Source of the DNA: Diphasiastrum complanatum
Taxonomy: Eukaryota; Streptophyta; Lycopodiopsida; Lycopodiales; Lycopodiaceae
NCBI GenBank assembly: GCA_029204225.1
Contig: CM055096.1
Location: 44,441,967 to 44,505,966 of the forward strand
Direction: 5' to 3'
DNA length: 64,000 nucleotides
A program made the translations under genes and the position numbers. The notes beneath the pieces were generated by a model. That model worked only from the letters and a program-made list of their open reading frames with translations, was not told the DNA's origin and did not search any database. Of this stretch, positions 10,401 to 23,176 are shown one piece after another. Position 1 is the first letter of the stretch. Each line of letters opens with the position of its first letter.

Positions 10401-10744
10401 TGCTGCTAACATGGCAGCTAGATATCCATTTGTTTTTTCCCATGAAGGCTCTCTTGAATTTTCTTCCTCAACATGTGTTTGAGCTCAAAGTTGGTCATGT
10501 TTCTAGCATGATTGTGAATGAATGATTGCTGCACTAATGTACAATATTATTTCCTAGCAAGTCAAGGCTTTTGAAAATCTATAGAATATCTAGGCATGAA
10601 TGTCTGAACATCTAGCTTGTATTTTGAGCCTTTGTACTATGCATACACATTAGAATCAACTGAACTAGCAGTGAATCGATGTTGCAATAGAAATGAATTT
10701 ATTCTATCAAACCAAACTCTTGGAGCCTATTTTAAAGCATGCAT
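10401..10744. other. 3' flank of the PPR gene
   Basis: No coding signal is visible. The sequence is moderately AT-rich with no perfect AATAAA close to the stop; AATGTACAATATT near 10536-10548 is the type of AT-rich stretch where plant transcripts often end. The polyadenylation site is not determined. Confidence 0.35.
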
Positions 10745-11560
10745 GACCGTCTATAGCTTGTAGACCTTGTGCTTATGTCCTTGAAGGACATAACCTTTAG
10801 GTTGATAAATATAAATTTGTTCTTGTATGTGCCCGTTACGGAATGTTTTTTGGACATGCATTTGATAAATATCCATATCTTTTGCAATTGCCATAGCCAA
10901 TAGAGTTTGAACAGATTGCTGCTTTACCACTGGATTGAATGTCTTAGTGTAATCTGTTCCATAGGTTTGTTCATAGCCTTTTCTTAATAGTGAGCTTTCC
11001 ATTTGGATATTGATTCATCTGTGTTAAGTTTGAGCTTGAATATGCATTTGGTGTCAACAATCTTTACATTTGCAAGAGGATTAACAAGACTCTAGGTATT
11101 GTTTTTCACCATTAAATCATACTCAGCCTCCATGGGCTTGTGCCAACTGTCTACATCCGTATTTGACAAGGCTTCTACAATTGCAGGGGTTCTGTAGTTG
11201 GATAGTAACCCCAAAATTTTTGATAGCTAAACATTGTTTTGGCTACATCCAATAATATTCATTTCTTTCTTTCAACTACTCCATTTTGTTGTGAAGTGTA
11301 GCTATTGGTGAACTGATGATGCATCCTTCAAGAGATAAAATAGTCAAACATTCTATTTAACATGAATTCTTCCCCACAAAGAGAGTGTAGGGTCGTGATC
11401 TTTCTTCGAATTGGTGTCTCAAAAACATGCTAGAAATAGTCCTACATTCTCTCTACAATGCTAATGTACATTTTGTACTCATTAGAAAAGATGCCAATAG
11501 ACGTCATGTGCATAATTCTAGCTTGACTAGTTCGTTGTAATTCCACTTGTAAGTGATGAT
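10745..11560 (-). pseudogene. Ty1/copia pol remnant (integrase to RT)
   Basis: On the minus strand, 11002-10751 reads as the start of a copia reverse transcriptase: KGYEQTYGTDYTKTFNPVV, then DIYQMHVQKTFRNGHIQEQIY and QPKGYV. Further upstream on that strand (to about 11480) broken pieces recall the integrase end (MHHQFTNSYTSQQNGVVERKK) and the linker before RT (DVDSWHKPMEAEYDLM). Stops and frame changes are frequent. It lies tail-to-tail with the PPR gene, about 350 bp beyond its stop. Confidence 0.8.
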
Positions 11561-12393
11561 GTGGCACATGCCCTACCTCTAGTCTTGACGCTTCCCTAGT
11601 GCAATTTATTTTTTGAAAAAGCGTCTTTTTAGTAACTTTTATGCCCGGTTCAACAACCGTTCAATAATGACTCAGCCTAATGGCCTCGCCATAGTTTTGC
11701 AGCCATTTTATTGGGTGCAAAGGTCACTATAAAGGCCATCTCCCAATACATAAGTATCCGATTATGCATCTGAGCATCTCAAGAAATTGACATTAAGGCC
11801 AAGAAGGACCGTACTATTTTTGTGTTGAATAGAAATTATGAACAGCTTGCAAGCATAAGATTTGTAAGGTGCTGTAAAGACGTAGAGGCTCGGGTACATT
11901 ATATTCTAGCAAGCCAATCCCCCATTGTCCCCAAGTCTGGTGGTGTACAGTTATTTCCAGCTGTTACTGTTGTAATGCACATGGTTACAGTTCTTATCTT
12001 CCATTCGTTTCAAAATGTATGGATTTCCAGTTCGAGTATTGAATCTGATTTTTCAAACGAGTAATGCAAAGAACTGTTCAATGCTCATGAAAGCTCTAAA
12101 AATCCTCAATTTGAGCCTACTGGTGAGATCACAAACTATGTTTTATTGTCTTTTACAAATTAAGGGCTACAACTAATCAAAATGCTTTTTCACTAAAAAA
12201 TATGATCATTGTTGCAAAATCTGGTTCATGACATATGTGATATAACTAGCACAAATAGATACCTACTGTCATATGTATCCAACTCTGTCTATGTAGTGCA
12301 AATAATCAACAACAAAATTATCGCACGAGTAGGATATTAACAACTTCAACAAAAAAAACTCTTATTGAAAATGGTTGCATCTTACAGTACATT
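11561..12393. other. No gene recognised
   Basis: An 80-codon frame at 11822-12064 (+) resembles nothing I know and looks like chance. The rest is interrupted in all frames. It separates copia debris on the left from gypsy debris on the right. Confidence 0.45.
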
Positions 12394-12870
12394 CTATGGA
12401 TCATCAATCATGGGCATCAAATATTTGTGCTTTATAGTGATTTTATTCAATCCCTTGTACTCAATACACATAAGGAAAGTGCCATCCTTGTTTTTAGCAA
12501 GTAGAATAGCAAAGGGTGAACTAGGATAGACATACCTCGACTTGAGATATTCCTCCAACATCCTTCTAACTTCCTCTTTCTTTTTCAGGCTCATTCTACA
12601 TACCGTACCTACCTCTAGAATGAGATCAATATGATGCTCTACACTCCTTCGAGGTGACAATCCCTCAAGCATGTCACTAATTAGCGTATGTTTAAATTTT
12701 GTGTGGATGGACTTCTCTAGCTCACTTGCTGAGTCACATACTTTTTGTAATGCAGGTGCATGTGCTATGGATGATGCAAAAGTAGCTGAAGTTTCTTGTG
12801 GCTCATGAGTGATTGTGCTTAATTGATTAATATCAAAACTAAATTCATAACATTCACATAACACGACCAC
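12394..12870 (-). pseudogene. Ty3/gypsy reverse transcriptase N-terminal fragment
   Basis: A minus-strand frame of 158 codons matches the segment leading into a gypsy RT: LSPRRSVEHHIDLILEVGTVCRMS, KKKEEVRRMLEEYLKSRYVYPSSPFA, then LLAKNKDGTFLMCIEYKGLNKITIKHKYLMPMIDD. The usual proline-rich turn and the catalytic YxDD box are missing because the fragment stops at 12394. No continuation of RT or RNase H is found to the left, so the copy is truncated. Confidence 0.85.
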
Positions 12871-12933
12871 AAATACTATAGGTCCATTCTCTTTATTCGC
12901 ATATAGATAGTAAGAGAACTATCAACATACGAT

Positions 12934-12958
12934 CCCCCCCCCCCCCCCCCCCCCCCCC
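12934..12958. repeat. 25-nt poly(C) tract
   Basis: An uninterrupted run of 25 C, 60 bp beyond the gypsy RT fragment. It is in AT-rich surroundings and stands out in composition. Confidence 0.95.
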
Positions 12959-13253
12959 GACAATGGAGATTTCATCAACCAAAAACTGGTATATCCATGA
13001 AAGAAGTTGGAAAATCTCTTTCTAACAAGCACACAGTTTCAATTATTTCTTGTTGTTTCGAATGCATTTTACTCCATTTGATCTCCTTTGAGGTGATCCA
13101 CCTACAAGATAAACATTACATAAAATAATGTACAAATAACGGGGCACATTCATTTTGTATTGTCAGGTCTTTTTAAATGTCCCTACTCACAAATGAGTTT
13201 TGTAAATACCTAACAATTGATGCTAATTTGTACAAAGTACTTTGTAGATTGTC

Positions 13254-14520
13254 TCATAAGCAACCTCGAATAGCAATCGGAAGAATGAATTGCAACATCT
13301 TTAGCCAATCGTGATATTTTAATCCACTTAATTTGTCATCTTTGGTGAAAGAGTTACACAAGGAATGTGCATAGCCAGTTGGAGTTCTTATTTGTCTTAT
13401 GACATTTTTTACATGTGAGAGTTCTCCCTTTGTTATAATCCATGGCACACTAGGAGTACTTGTCATCCCACTTTCATCGTTTTGAATCCAATAAGGTCTC
13501 TTCACCTTAGCCACCTCCAAGTCTTGACATGCTGCAACACTGTCCTTTGCATCAATTATATGTTTTCATATAGATTCACCCACGTTTTTGTACATATTCA
13601 TAGGATCCAAGAGCTGATTGATTAAGAAATTATTCCAATAGGATAATCATTAGAATATCGACAATCTCTTCGCATATCCAGATGTTGTAAAACCTACATT
13701 TATGACTGCATTAGAAAGTCTGAATATATATATGAGATGTAATAGATCGCAAGAACAAATGATTATTATTAACAATCCAAACGAAGATTAATCATACCTG
13801 AACATTCACTTAAACTGGGATAATCATGCATTGTCCACAATAGAATTCCACGAAGAGTGAAATTTCTTTCTTGCAAAGGCCTTGAGATGTCATACACATT
13901 GACAACCATTCCAAAGCTTGGATAATTCCTCAATCAATGGTTCGAGGTAAACATCCATGTTCTTAACCTTGTATTTTCCTGGAACCAATAGATCTAGAAA
14001 CAAATGTCCCGTCTTTATACTTAGCCATGGAGGAATATTATTATTAACAAGAACAACTGGCCACATGGACCATGTTGAGGCTCGAACACCGAACAGATTT
14101 ATGCCATCCATTGCTAAACCAAATCCTAAATGACAAGGCTCATATTTGAACTCAGTCCATTGCTCATCAATATGTTTCCACACAGGTGAGTCACTTAATA
14201 CCCACATAACATCATCTGTAGATCGATTCTTAGCATGCCAATCTACTAGTTGTGCCAAAGACTTGCATCAAAACAAACGCTATAGTCGTGGAATGACAGG
14301 AAAATGGCGTAACACTTTTTGTGGCACACTCGATCCTTGAACGTCTGTTCTGTATCGTGATGTGCCACATGTTGTGGACATTGATCTTCTCTGAATGCAC
14401 ACCCCTATATAAAATGTGGTCATGTGGACATGCATGAATCTTTTCATAATCCATTCCAAGCTTGCTCAACATGTTTCGAGCTTCATTTCACGTTCCCGAC
14501 ATCACATTGTCTTTTGGAAG
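13254..14520 (-). pseudogene. CACTA (En/Spm) TNP2-like transposase remnant
   Basis: Three minus-strand blocks are in TNP2 order. LGMDYEKIHACPHDHILYRG lies near 14472-14410. LVDWHAKNRSTDDVMWVLSDSPVWK through FGLAMDGINLFG, STWSMWPVVLVNNNIPPWL and GHLFLDLLVPGKYKVKNMDVYLEPLIEELSKLW covers 14258-13890. IRTPTGYAHSLCNSFTKDDKLSGLKYHDW and LPIAIRGCL lie at 13430-13254. TNP2 is the transposase of plant CACTA DNA transposons, which cut and paste the element. The blocks are separated by non-coding gaps and stops, so this is a relic, possibly with eroded introns. Confidence 0.9.
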
Positions 14521-14949
14521 TATTTTTTGTAATAAACTGCAAAATAATATTGTGTTTGTAAAAATGAATGCATAACCCTAAATCCTAACAAACAGTATAA
14601 TGCATTTAGAGACTATGCATACCTAAACAATGATGTAACACTACTAGAACTCCATTTGTACGTGACCTGTAAGTTTAGAAATAGAAGTGTTGTTGCCAGT
14701 CGAGGAAAAGATGCTCCTGGATACAAGGGGAATGTCGGCTTCTTTGCGTAGTAATATCTCGTTTTCATCATCATGCAACTCTTCACTTTCATCTACGTCT
14801 GATAAGCTGCACAAACATCCATCAAAACATTCAATTTCTAGTAAAGCATTTCAAATGTCCGAGAGTCTTTTTTTCCATAAGAATTAATTGTAACCCAGCA
14901 TTGCATATAGTCAAAATGTTGTAAATCATAATTAGATACCTTCCACAAA

Positions 14950-15431
<482 letters not shown>

Positions 15432-15795
15432 GATTTATGAAAATTATGAAATCACAGATCTAGGAGAAGCAACAAAATGTCTCGGGCTGGAGATCAGAAG
15501 AGATCAAATAAAAGACGAAATACACTTGAGTTAGTCTGAATATGCCAGAAAGGTGCTCAAGGAGTATCACATGATGGACTGCAAAGAAAAGGTCACACCA
15601 ATGATAGCTGGAGCCAAGCTAACGAAGCAGGATTGCCCAAAAATAGAAGAGAAAGAACAGAAGATGGCAGGTATACCCTACCAAAACCTAATCGATAGTC
15701 TGATGTACCTTACAATTTGTACCAGACCCGTGAATAGAATTCTTGTTTTTTGTCCCAATGTTTCAAGCTTTGAGTGTTTAGAAGTTTTAAATTAG
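15432..15795 (+). pseudogene. Ty1/copia reverse transcriptase C-terminal fragment
   Basis: Reads YEITDLGEATKCLGLEIRRDQ, then an in-frame TAG, then SEYARKVLKEYHMMDCKEKVTPM and YQNLIDSLMYLTICTRP. This is the segment between the RT thumb and RNase H of copia elements. The catalytic YVDD box upstream and RNase H downstream are absent, so only about 120 codons survive. Confidence 0.85.
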
Positions 15796-16209
15796 TCCCT
15801 ATATTGTTGGGTTCACATTTTTTTCATAATGTGAATTTGTAGATTTTTAGGTCTTCGACTAAATAATTATTGTCCAACATATGATAGAATTCATTTCATA
15901 ATTGATTTGTCTGTTCAACATCCACAAGTAGTTTTTGCATACAACCATAGTGGAAGTGGGAGTGGTAGTGGAAGTGGACTTGTCGATCCAGATCTGTATA
16001 TGAAGACTATGCTGCCAGCATGATTGATACCAGATTATGTTGTCAGCTTGATTGATACCATGTTGCCTCCGAACAAAGGGCGGCTATTAACAGAGAAGAA
16101 GGCACCGCAGAAGGCCCTTCATCTCCATCTGCTGCTACAGAGATGAATCATCCTCCAATAATCACTAACCTCATTTTGAAACACCGATTGTATCAAGCTG
16201 GAATCGATA
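15796..16209. other. Spacer with a short GGAAGT-type repeat
   Basis: No gene recognised. GTGGAAGTGGGAGTGGTAGTGG at about 15950-15972 is a short imperfect repeat. Confidence 0.45.
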
Positions 16210-16700
16210 GTTGAACTCAATGCAACATCTTGCCAGAGTTCCGATCCTATTCTCAAAAAGATACGCCAAATACAATCGATTTTTTTTTAATGCTTTTTGC
16301 AATGTCAGATTCCAACATCCATTTCGACCCTAAAATAGATGTCGGAGAGATGTCATTTCCAACATGTATAAGAATGTTCTCTGTGCATCGAAAGTATACA
16401 GAGGATGTTGGATTCCGACACTGATAAAAATCCGTCGGATTTCGACATTATTTCTAAACCTAAAAAAAATGTCGGATAGATTTCGGTAATTTTTGACACA
16501 TTTAACAATGTCCTCTGTTCATCAAAAATCGACAGAGGTGTCCGATTTTGACATCCACGTGGACTGTCATTGCAAAAATATGTCGATTTTTGACATCCAC
16601 GTGGACTGTCATTTTTCTCATGGCGTCCCCAAATGGCTGCCGCGTGGCGTATGTCGGTTTTTGACAATTTTTAGGGTGATGGATTCCGACATCTAATTTG
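16210..16700. repeat. Cluster of TGTCGGATTTCGACA-type subterminal repeats (CACTA-like)
   Basis: Short words of the form TGTCGGA, TCCGACA and TTTTGACA recur in both orientations every 20-60 bp. A 24-bp segment containing GACATCCACGTGGACTGTCA occurs twice, near 16547 and 16589. Dense inverted subterminal repeats with this CGACA core are characteristic of the ends of plant CACTA transposons. No terminal CACTA sequence was identified, so this could be the end of a non-autonomous copy or of the element whose TNP2 relic lies 1.7 kb to the left. Confidence 0.55.
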
Positions 16701-17363
16701 AATTACAATCCGGCAGCTGGTAGCCAAAGAGAAAGATATAGTTGAGCTTTTGTTAGTGAACAAGGCATGAGAGTCGACAGTTGAGGAACTGGAGGGTTCG
16801 TTCCTTCTGGAGCCTTCCTGCAACAACATGGTAATGACTCTTGAAAGAGTCAGTTTTGGATGTGTCGTGATGATCATCACCCAATATGAACTTGGCAAGC
16901 TTGAAAGTAGCATCATTACTGCATCTTGATCGTTTATGACAGATCCGACAATGGCCATTCACTTCAGCAGGTTCTTGAATTGGTTGATGTGATTTTCTAG
17001 GGAATCACCATTTGTCATCTTGAGGTAGAAGAATTTTCTTTTGAGATGTAGCTTGGAAGCTACGTCATGCATTTCGTAGAGGGTGCTCAAGATGTCTCAG
17101 ACTTCCTTGGAGGTCTGAGCTTCAGACACATGGACAATTTGTGTGTCTGCTATGTTGAGAATGATCAACGCGAAAGCCTTTCCATCATTCAGCTTCCATC
17201 GGGAGATTGCAGTGTCGTCTGCTTCAGGTCTTGCCTTCGCACCTGTGACAACATCCTATAGTTCTTTAGCCATTAGCACAGTTTTCATCTTAAATTTCCA
17301 TAGATGGTAATTGGATCCATCAAGCTTGTCCATGATAGGACTGGCTTTCCCTTGAGTATCCAT
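16700..17363 (-). pseudogene. Ty1/copia gag remnant
   Basis: Capsid-like Gag of a copia element read from ATG 17363. It starts MDTQGKASPIMDKLDG then NYHLWKFKMKTVL, and continues with DGKAFALIILNIAD, LYEMHDVASKLHLKRKFF and INDQDAVMMLLSSLPSSY to about 16700. In-frame TAG/TGA codons replace tryptophans in at least two places. It sits 200 bp inside the LTR at 17575 with the primer-binding site between, the normal layout of a copia 5' end. Confidence 0.85.
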
Positions 17364-17561
17364 GTGGATGTTAGTCTAAGTGATAGTGATAACTATCAAG
17401 GACTTAAGAATGAAATCTAATACTATTTTATAGAACAAGAAAACAATTATTCTATCGGTTGATAGAATTAGGTTTTGTGGGAAGCTTATCGAGCTATGAT
17501 AATGGCTCTAACATAAAACCGCCTCTGATACAATGTAAATATCATATTAAAGAATCAGATA

Positions 17562-17574
17562 GGCTCTGATACCA
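17562..17574 (-). promoter_or_regulatory. Copia primer-binding site (tRNA-iMet type)
   Basis: Minus-strand TGGTATCAGAGCC abuts the LTR end. This is complementary to the 3' end of initiator methionine tRNA and primes minus-strand cDNA synthesis in plant copia elements. Confidence 0.9.
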
Positions 17575-18406
17575 TGTTGGGAATTGTGGATAAGAATCCA
17601 TGGATCGGATTTGTCGAACAATCGGATCGGAATGATCCTACTACTGCGTGAAAGCAGTGGTCAACCAATTCCCTCAGTGTGTGCACTACAACAACGGTAG
17701 GTGAACACAAAATAGAAGAGCCTGATTGCACGGTTGTTTGCGGAGGCGGAAGAGCAGACAATCAGACCAAGCAATAAGAAAGTTAGACAGAAAATTGGAA
17801 TAGCAAAACAAACAATTCTGACAAGAACTTTGAGCACAATAAAGAGATAATGATTGATTCAAATTAATGTATGGAAATACATGTTAGATTGATGCCATGA
17901 GCACAAGACAATAGCGGACAAAAACCGCATGCTCAGGAAGCTAACTCCGTTCTGTAAAAGCTATGAGCTTATTACTGACAATTAGTCTGTAAGAAAGAAT
18001 TGATGCATAAAAGCATCTACAATGTATGTCTCTAATTCATACTATGCTGATTAAATTATCGTGGTGGCTGATGTCATTGTCAAAGTAGTTTCACAGTACA
18101 GGTAATGAGCGTGAGAAGGCTTTGACTATTCGGAGTCGAGCATGTAGCTACTGATAGTCAATAAAGTCAGGACAATCTGGTCCTCGACAATAGTCAGGTG
18201 AGTCAACAAGTTGGACCTCTCGATAAGTCGGCCAAGTCGACAAGTCAGACTTCCTAACAAGTCGGGCAAGTCAAGTGCCGCCTTCATGTCTGTCTCCGAT
18301 ATTACAGTATTTCTACAGACTGTGCGACAAAGCATGTAAAACTGCAGTGATATGAATGGAACTAGATTAACATGGGATTTAGGAGAGTAGAGGAATAAAT
18401 CCAACA
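17575..18406 (-). repeat. Copia LTR (5' LTR of the minus-strand element)
   Basis: Bounded by TGTTGG at 17575 and CCAACA ending at 18406 in plus coordinates, a 6-bp terminal inverted repeat, giving 832 bp. The primer-binding site follows its inner end directly. No second copy was found in the window, so the element's other half is lost. A segment near 58440-58530 shares its CACTAC...GTAGGTGAACACAAA block. Confidence 0.75.
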
Positions 18407-19020
18407 GAATCTACATCTTCAAGAGACAATATTTAGATTGATAATCATATAGATTTCGACTCTACAAGAAATATAGCTTTGTTTAAAAGGGATCCCTCGT
18501 CCTCTATGTTGAATCTCAATCTAAGGCTTTATTTGATTTTCCTACATAGAATATCAAAAATGTTTTTGTTTTTTAAACCATATGTGACATTTGAAACTAT
18601 ATGTAACATTTCAAAGAGGTTGAAATTCTTTGCATGCTAGATATAGTGAGGTGAGTTAAATTGTACAAGGTTTACATTCCTACTACTAACAAAGTGATTG
18701 TTGGTAGAGATGTCATTTTTTATGAGGGGAACATTCCAAAAGTGTCTTCATATACTATTGATGATGATGTGGATGGATCTAACATTCTTGATGTTTGTTG
18801 GTAAAAAGGAAGATAGGTCAAAGTTAAAGTGCATTTTGCTAGTGATTTCTACAAGAGGAAGAGAGATCAAGGTGAGAAGCAAACCAACCTTACTATTGAT
18901 GAAGATGGTGTTGATGAACAAATCTCAAATGATGCATTTCGAAACAATCTTGATTTTGTAGTCGAGTACTCATGGCTCTAATGTCTAGAAGAGGCTCGAC
19001 CATCAATAGGTTTTAGAAGG
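18407..19020 (+). pseudogene. Possible copia integrase C-terminal remnant
   Basis: The frame around 18670-18790 reads VIVGRDVIFYEGNIPKVSS then IDDDVDGSNI, like the region after the copia integrase core (usually ...RDVIFDE...). Flanking sequence is too broken to assign further. Confidence 0.4.
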
Positions 19021-19741
19021 GATAAAACATGACGCTCATGTATTGAGTCTTATTATAATATGATTGATATTTGAAACTTCTTGACAAGTTTGCAATTAAT
19101 TGAGGAGGCCTAAAAACTTTTGTTGGTAAATTCCAAACAAATAGTTGTTTGGGCCATTACTTGAATTTTTTAGAATTAACGAGATGAATGTTGCTTATTG
19201 AATGCATGGAGATATGATTATAATGGCAATAAAGACACTTGCTCATTTTCTTGGAGACCACGATTCTGCTAGAGTCCATAAAAATAGATTTTTGAAATAA
19301 TTGTAATTAACATCTTACAATATGGACCTGGAAGTCCAACGTTTAGATCTTCATATTTTGCATACAATTTTATCATAGATAGCACAATCATAACTCACAA
19401 AGAGAGTATAAAGCATGTACATCTTGATCCAAGGGTAGTCACTCTGAGACCAACTTTCATGACCTCCAAGATCGCTACTCCCACATGACTTTCCACACAA
19501 TAGCAAATACGATTCTTTACCCACCACTCAATCATGAATTTCAGATATGGGGATATGGAGCTATATTATTGAGTCCTTGAGCTACGATTAAGAGGTGAGT
19601 GATACTAACATCCCACAACACTTGCAATTCAAAGATACAACATACTAGTAGAATATGTGCACATAATCCCATATCTCCCATTTAGAACGATGAATGGCAT
19701 TGGACACCTATTTATGTATACATATATATATGTAAATAATA

Positions 19742-19790
<49 letters not shown>

Positions 19791-20945
19791 ATATATATAG
19801 TTTTTCTTAACAAGCACTCTCCTGTGCATATCCTCCATATACATGACACATGGCAAATGCATAAACCGACACATATGACAGATCTATTGATAGCTCCATA
19901 CCCATCAATCCATGACCTAATCTAAGGTGGCTAGGCTGAAAACATTGGGCTAGCTACTATGTAGATAACAACATTCCTTGATTGTCACAATAATTTTGTG
20001 CTTAATGGTCATTTCGAGGTCTTAACAAGAAAGTGAGATCAGACACAAAATGTCAAGTAGGTGCCAATGTATGTTTTCATAAAGTTGTAGGTGAAGGTAT
20101 AAAGTGTCAATTACGGATGATCTTGAAATGCTCTAGAACCTTTATAAGCTTGCAAATGAATGTGCCAGATGTAGCTTTTTTGCAAAATTCATCATGTTAT
20201 AGTTTCACTTGTGCATACTTCAAACATACAATGCCAAACATGTTCAATTTTCTCAACGTAGTAGATTATCTTGACATCAAGAGAAAGAGCAATCAAAACA
20301 TTTGCTATGGTCCACTATGTATTTATACATCATGCCCACTTGCAAAAGTTAATGTATGTGCAATTGAAGCCAAATTATGCATATATTATAGAGAAGAACA
20401 CATTTGTGAGCTTTTGAATATTAGTCCCTGAAATTCAAATCATCAATATACTTCAAAGTTTATTCCATCTCATACATAATCTGAATTTTGTCATGATTGC
20501 CACCATGATTGCCTCGGATAGAAACTTATTCCTTGCGTTTCAAAAACTAAATTTGCTTTGAAGCATCATGATTTTGCTTTTATTGCTCAATTTTGTTATC
20601 ACTAGTAAGTCCTTTCAAATTTTGGGAGAATATCTAGATAATCTACTCTTGTATATGCAACTTTCATCCTTTCTTGTTTGGTATGGATGTGTTCAAAAAC
20701 CTATTGTGCTTATACATAAATTTGCTCATTTGCTCTATTCTTTGATCCTTCAAAATGTGAAGAAAATTTTGTTTGCTATCTCTGGTTTTCTTTGCCTAAT
20801 TTAGCTGCCGAAAATGAAAATATGGAAAAAGTTTGATGCAAAGGTTTAGAAGACCCATGGTAGAATGCAAACCTTAGAAAAGCTGGAAATGGGTTTTTGG
20901 TTATAAGATCCAATCTTCAATGTTTCCCACCATTCAATTTGAGTC
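19021..20945. other. No gene recognised
   Basis: About 1.9 kb without a recognisable protein. A 132-codon frame at 20033-20431 (+) is rich in Cys, Phe and Tyr and matches no family I know. It sits in AT-rich sequence, so I treat it as chance. The only clear feature is the TG microsatellite listed separately. Confidence 0.45.
19746..19788. repeat. (TG)n microsatellite, about 21 units
   Basis: A perfect TG repeat of about 43 bp flanked by ATATAT-rich sequence. Confidence 0.95.
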
Positions 20946-23176
20946 TCAGGTCAATCGGCTTGCCCACCATTCCGAAGAAGCTTGATACAATGGCTCTAAA
21001 GAATCAAACACATCACCTGGAAAACTTGATAGAACACTATCTGGAGTTGTGGAAGCTCCTCCCTCCTTGCTGCAGTCATCTAGGCCAGAATCTGAGTCCA
21101 AGTACAGCATTGGCAGCTTCTCCCACTGTGGACTAGTTAAAAGAAAGCCAGAAAGGTCTGGACAAAAGCCCTGATTGCTATGTACAGAAGCAGCTTCAGG
21201 TAGCAAAACAAAGTCTAGATAATTGCTGCTGGTCTGTTCAAAGAGGGGTCCCCCACATTCAGGCATTTCAGGTTCACTGATTGGAGGCTGCTCAGTGCAT
21301 GGCTTAGCACCCCTTCTTGACCTCGGCCTGCGCTTCACTGAATTTTTCAATGGGCTTGCTGTATAGGGATGCGAAAGAGTGGGCATAGACTTGATATCAT
21401 CTTTGGAATATCTTTCAGATCCGGCAAATTCCATGTCTGTGAATGGAAAATCTGCCCCAGCATAATCTTGAAGCTTCATGCTCAAAACATCATCCAAGTC
21501 AAAGGAACTGAATGCCTGCAGATCGTGCCTCATACGCCAATGATCACCCATATGGGTTTGCTGCTCTCTAAAGACATCATCTTCTCCAAAATACAGTGGA
21601 GCCCCAAACCCAAAAGTCAATGGAGGAGAGCAAGAGGGGCTCTGTACCTGCAACAAAGGCATCAAGATCAAATTTTAATGCTCCAACTGTCCTAAATTCG
21701 AAGATCAAAGGTGGAATTTCATGCATATTTGCCAATCAATTGAGTCTTAAGATCAAATTTTGATGCTCCAATTCTCATGAAGTCCAAATGTGGAATTCAA
21801 TGCACACTTGTCAATCAAAGAGAAATGGAAATAGTCAATGAACCTGGAAAGCTGTTGAATCATTCAAAACAGAGTCTTTGCTGATGTCAGAAAGATCAGT
21901 TCCATTCTCTGATTTCCCTGAGGGTGTCTTGGGGCGTTGTAAAGCCCGCATCAGCCGCTTCTGCCTCGTACTCCAGAAGTTTTTAACATCATTATCGGTG
22001 CGTCCTGGAAGACATGATGCAATCTTTGCCCATTTGTTACCCAACTTTGCTTGCATCTCAACCACCAGTTTCTCTTCCTCGGGAGAAAACTTGCACCCAC
22101 TTCTGAGACAAAAGCCATGGTAAAGATCAGAGCTGAATGCAGAAGATTTTTACATTGCCAAATTAAAAGCTTCAAAAACGCTAACAATACATATTCCTTA
22201 TTGTGCTTTAGAGCTTTTGATATAAAAAGCATTAGTTTTCATACACACAAGCAATCTTCAAAAAGGAGATAAAAGTTCTTCAGGGCGAACAAAGGTCGTA
22301 AGAAACAAGTTCAAACACCTCTGTAGGCTGTATCAATGCACAAAATCAGTGCCGGTAATTCCTTTTTAGGTTGTCAGATTGACCGTGCATTTTACCTTCC
22401 TATATGTAGATTCAGATTCATGGAAGTAGTCTTCGATAAAATGCACACCCATTTGTCACTGCTCGGAATATGTAGGCTGCCAGATTAGGTGACAATAGCG
22501 GTAGTACCTCACTAGAAGACTTAAAGGTTGGAAAGAGGAATCAATTCAAGTTCTAAGAGATCACTTGAAATTCGCATACAATGTAACCTAAACTCCCTTC
22601 CTAATAACTTACTTGTTGCAGAAGAGCTGAATCAGCGAGGTGGTAACTTATTAAGAGGATCCACCTTGGCCAGGTAATTCCTTTCTTAGCCTCCACTAAT
22701 TTGGGTAGAGCCCAAAGAATGTGCTCCGGATATAAGGAGGGAAAGGAGGATTGGGGTTTCTTTTCAGAACTCACTGGCATGATAAGGTGAGATAGTCCAA
22801 AATGCACCAGTGATAGGAATAGCTGGAAGCTTAAAGCAACATTGATCTCTCAGTTGAGCTACATAGAGACTTCCATGCAGAACCAAAATTCACGTATAAA
22901 GAGGACGCATCCAGAGAGCAAATTTCTGCAACAATTGAATTCCTCTGTAACACAAAGGCTGGAGATGGGTTACCTCTTGAGATCAGGTTTGAGCTTGTTG
23001 ACCCATCGAAGGCGACAAGATTTTCCAGTCCGAGGAAGCAAACCTTTGGACCGAATGGAGCTCCAATCCCTAGGACCAAACTGTCTCACATATTCCACCA
23101 GTATCTCATCCTCTTCTGGCATCCATGGCCCTTTCCTCAGCACCTCATCTCCCACCTGGACTGTTTTCATTGTCAT
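20946..23176 (-). CDS. DUO1: R2R3-MYB transcription factor, DUO1 family
   Basis: Nuclear transcription factor; DUO1 controls male germ-cell (sperm) differentiation in flowering plants and Marchantia. Minus-strand exons are 23176-22974, 22099-21844 and 21647-20946, giving 386 aa. Junction phases match (AAGAG|GTAACC to CAGAAG|T; TTCCAG|GTTCAT to TTGCAG|GTACAG). The start is the first ATG after an in-frame stop at 23200-23198. R2 spans about residues 14-67 with W18, W38 and W58 and the DUO1 signature [21 protein letters not shown]3 follows as [11 protein letters not shown], with the extra lysine (K71) typical of the family, F72 in place of the first tryptophan, then W91 and W110, [13 protein letters not shown]. 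The acidic C-terminus ends near [14 protein letters not shown], comparable to the family's terminal activation motif. Family assignment is strong; the exon 2 acceptor was chosen because it gives the conserved LKSGCKF. Confidence 0.9.

Noticed and set aside
21369-21695. 108-residue plus-strand ORF
   Set aside because: Antisense shadow of the DUO1-like exon 3.
22099-22108. Acceptor three bases upstream for MYB exon 2
   Set aside because: It would add one residue (RSGCKF); the chosen site gives the family-conserved LKSGCKF spacing.
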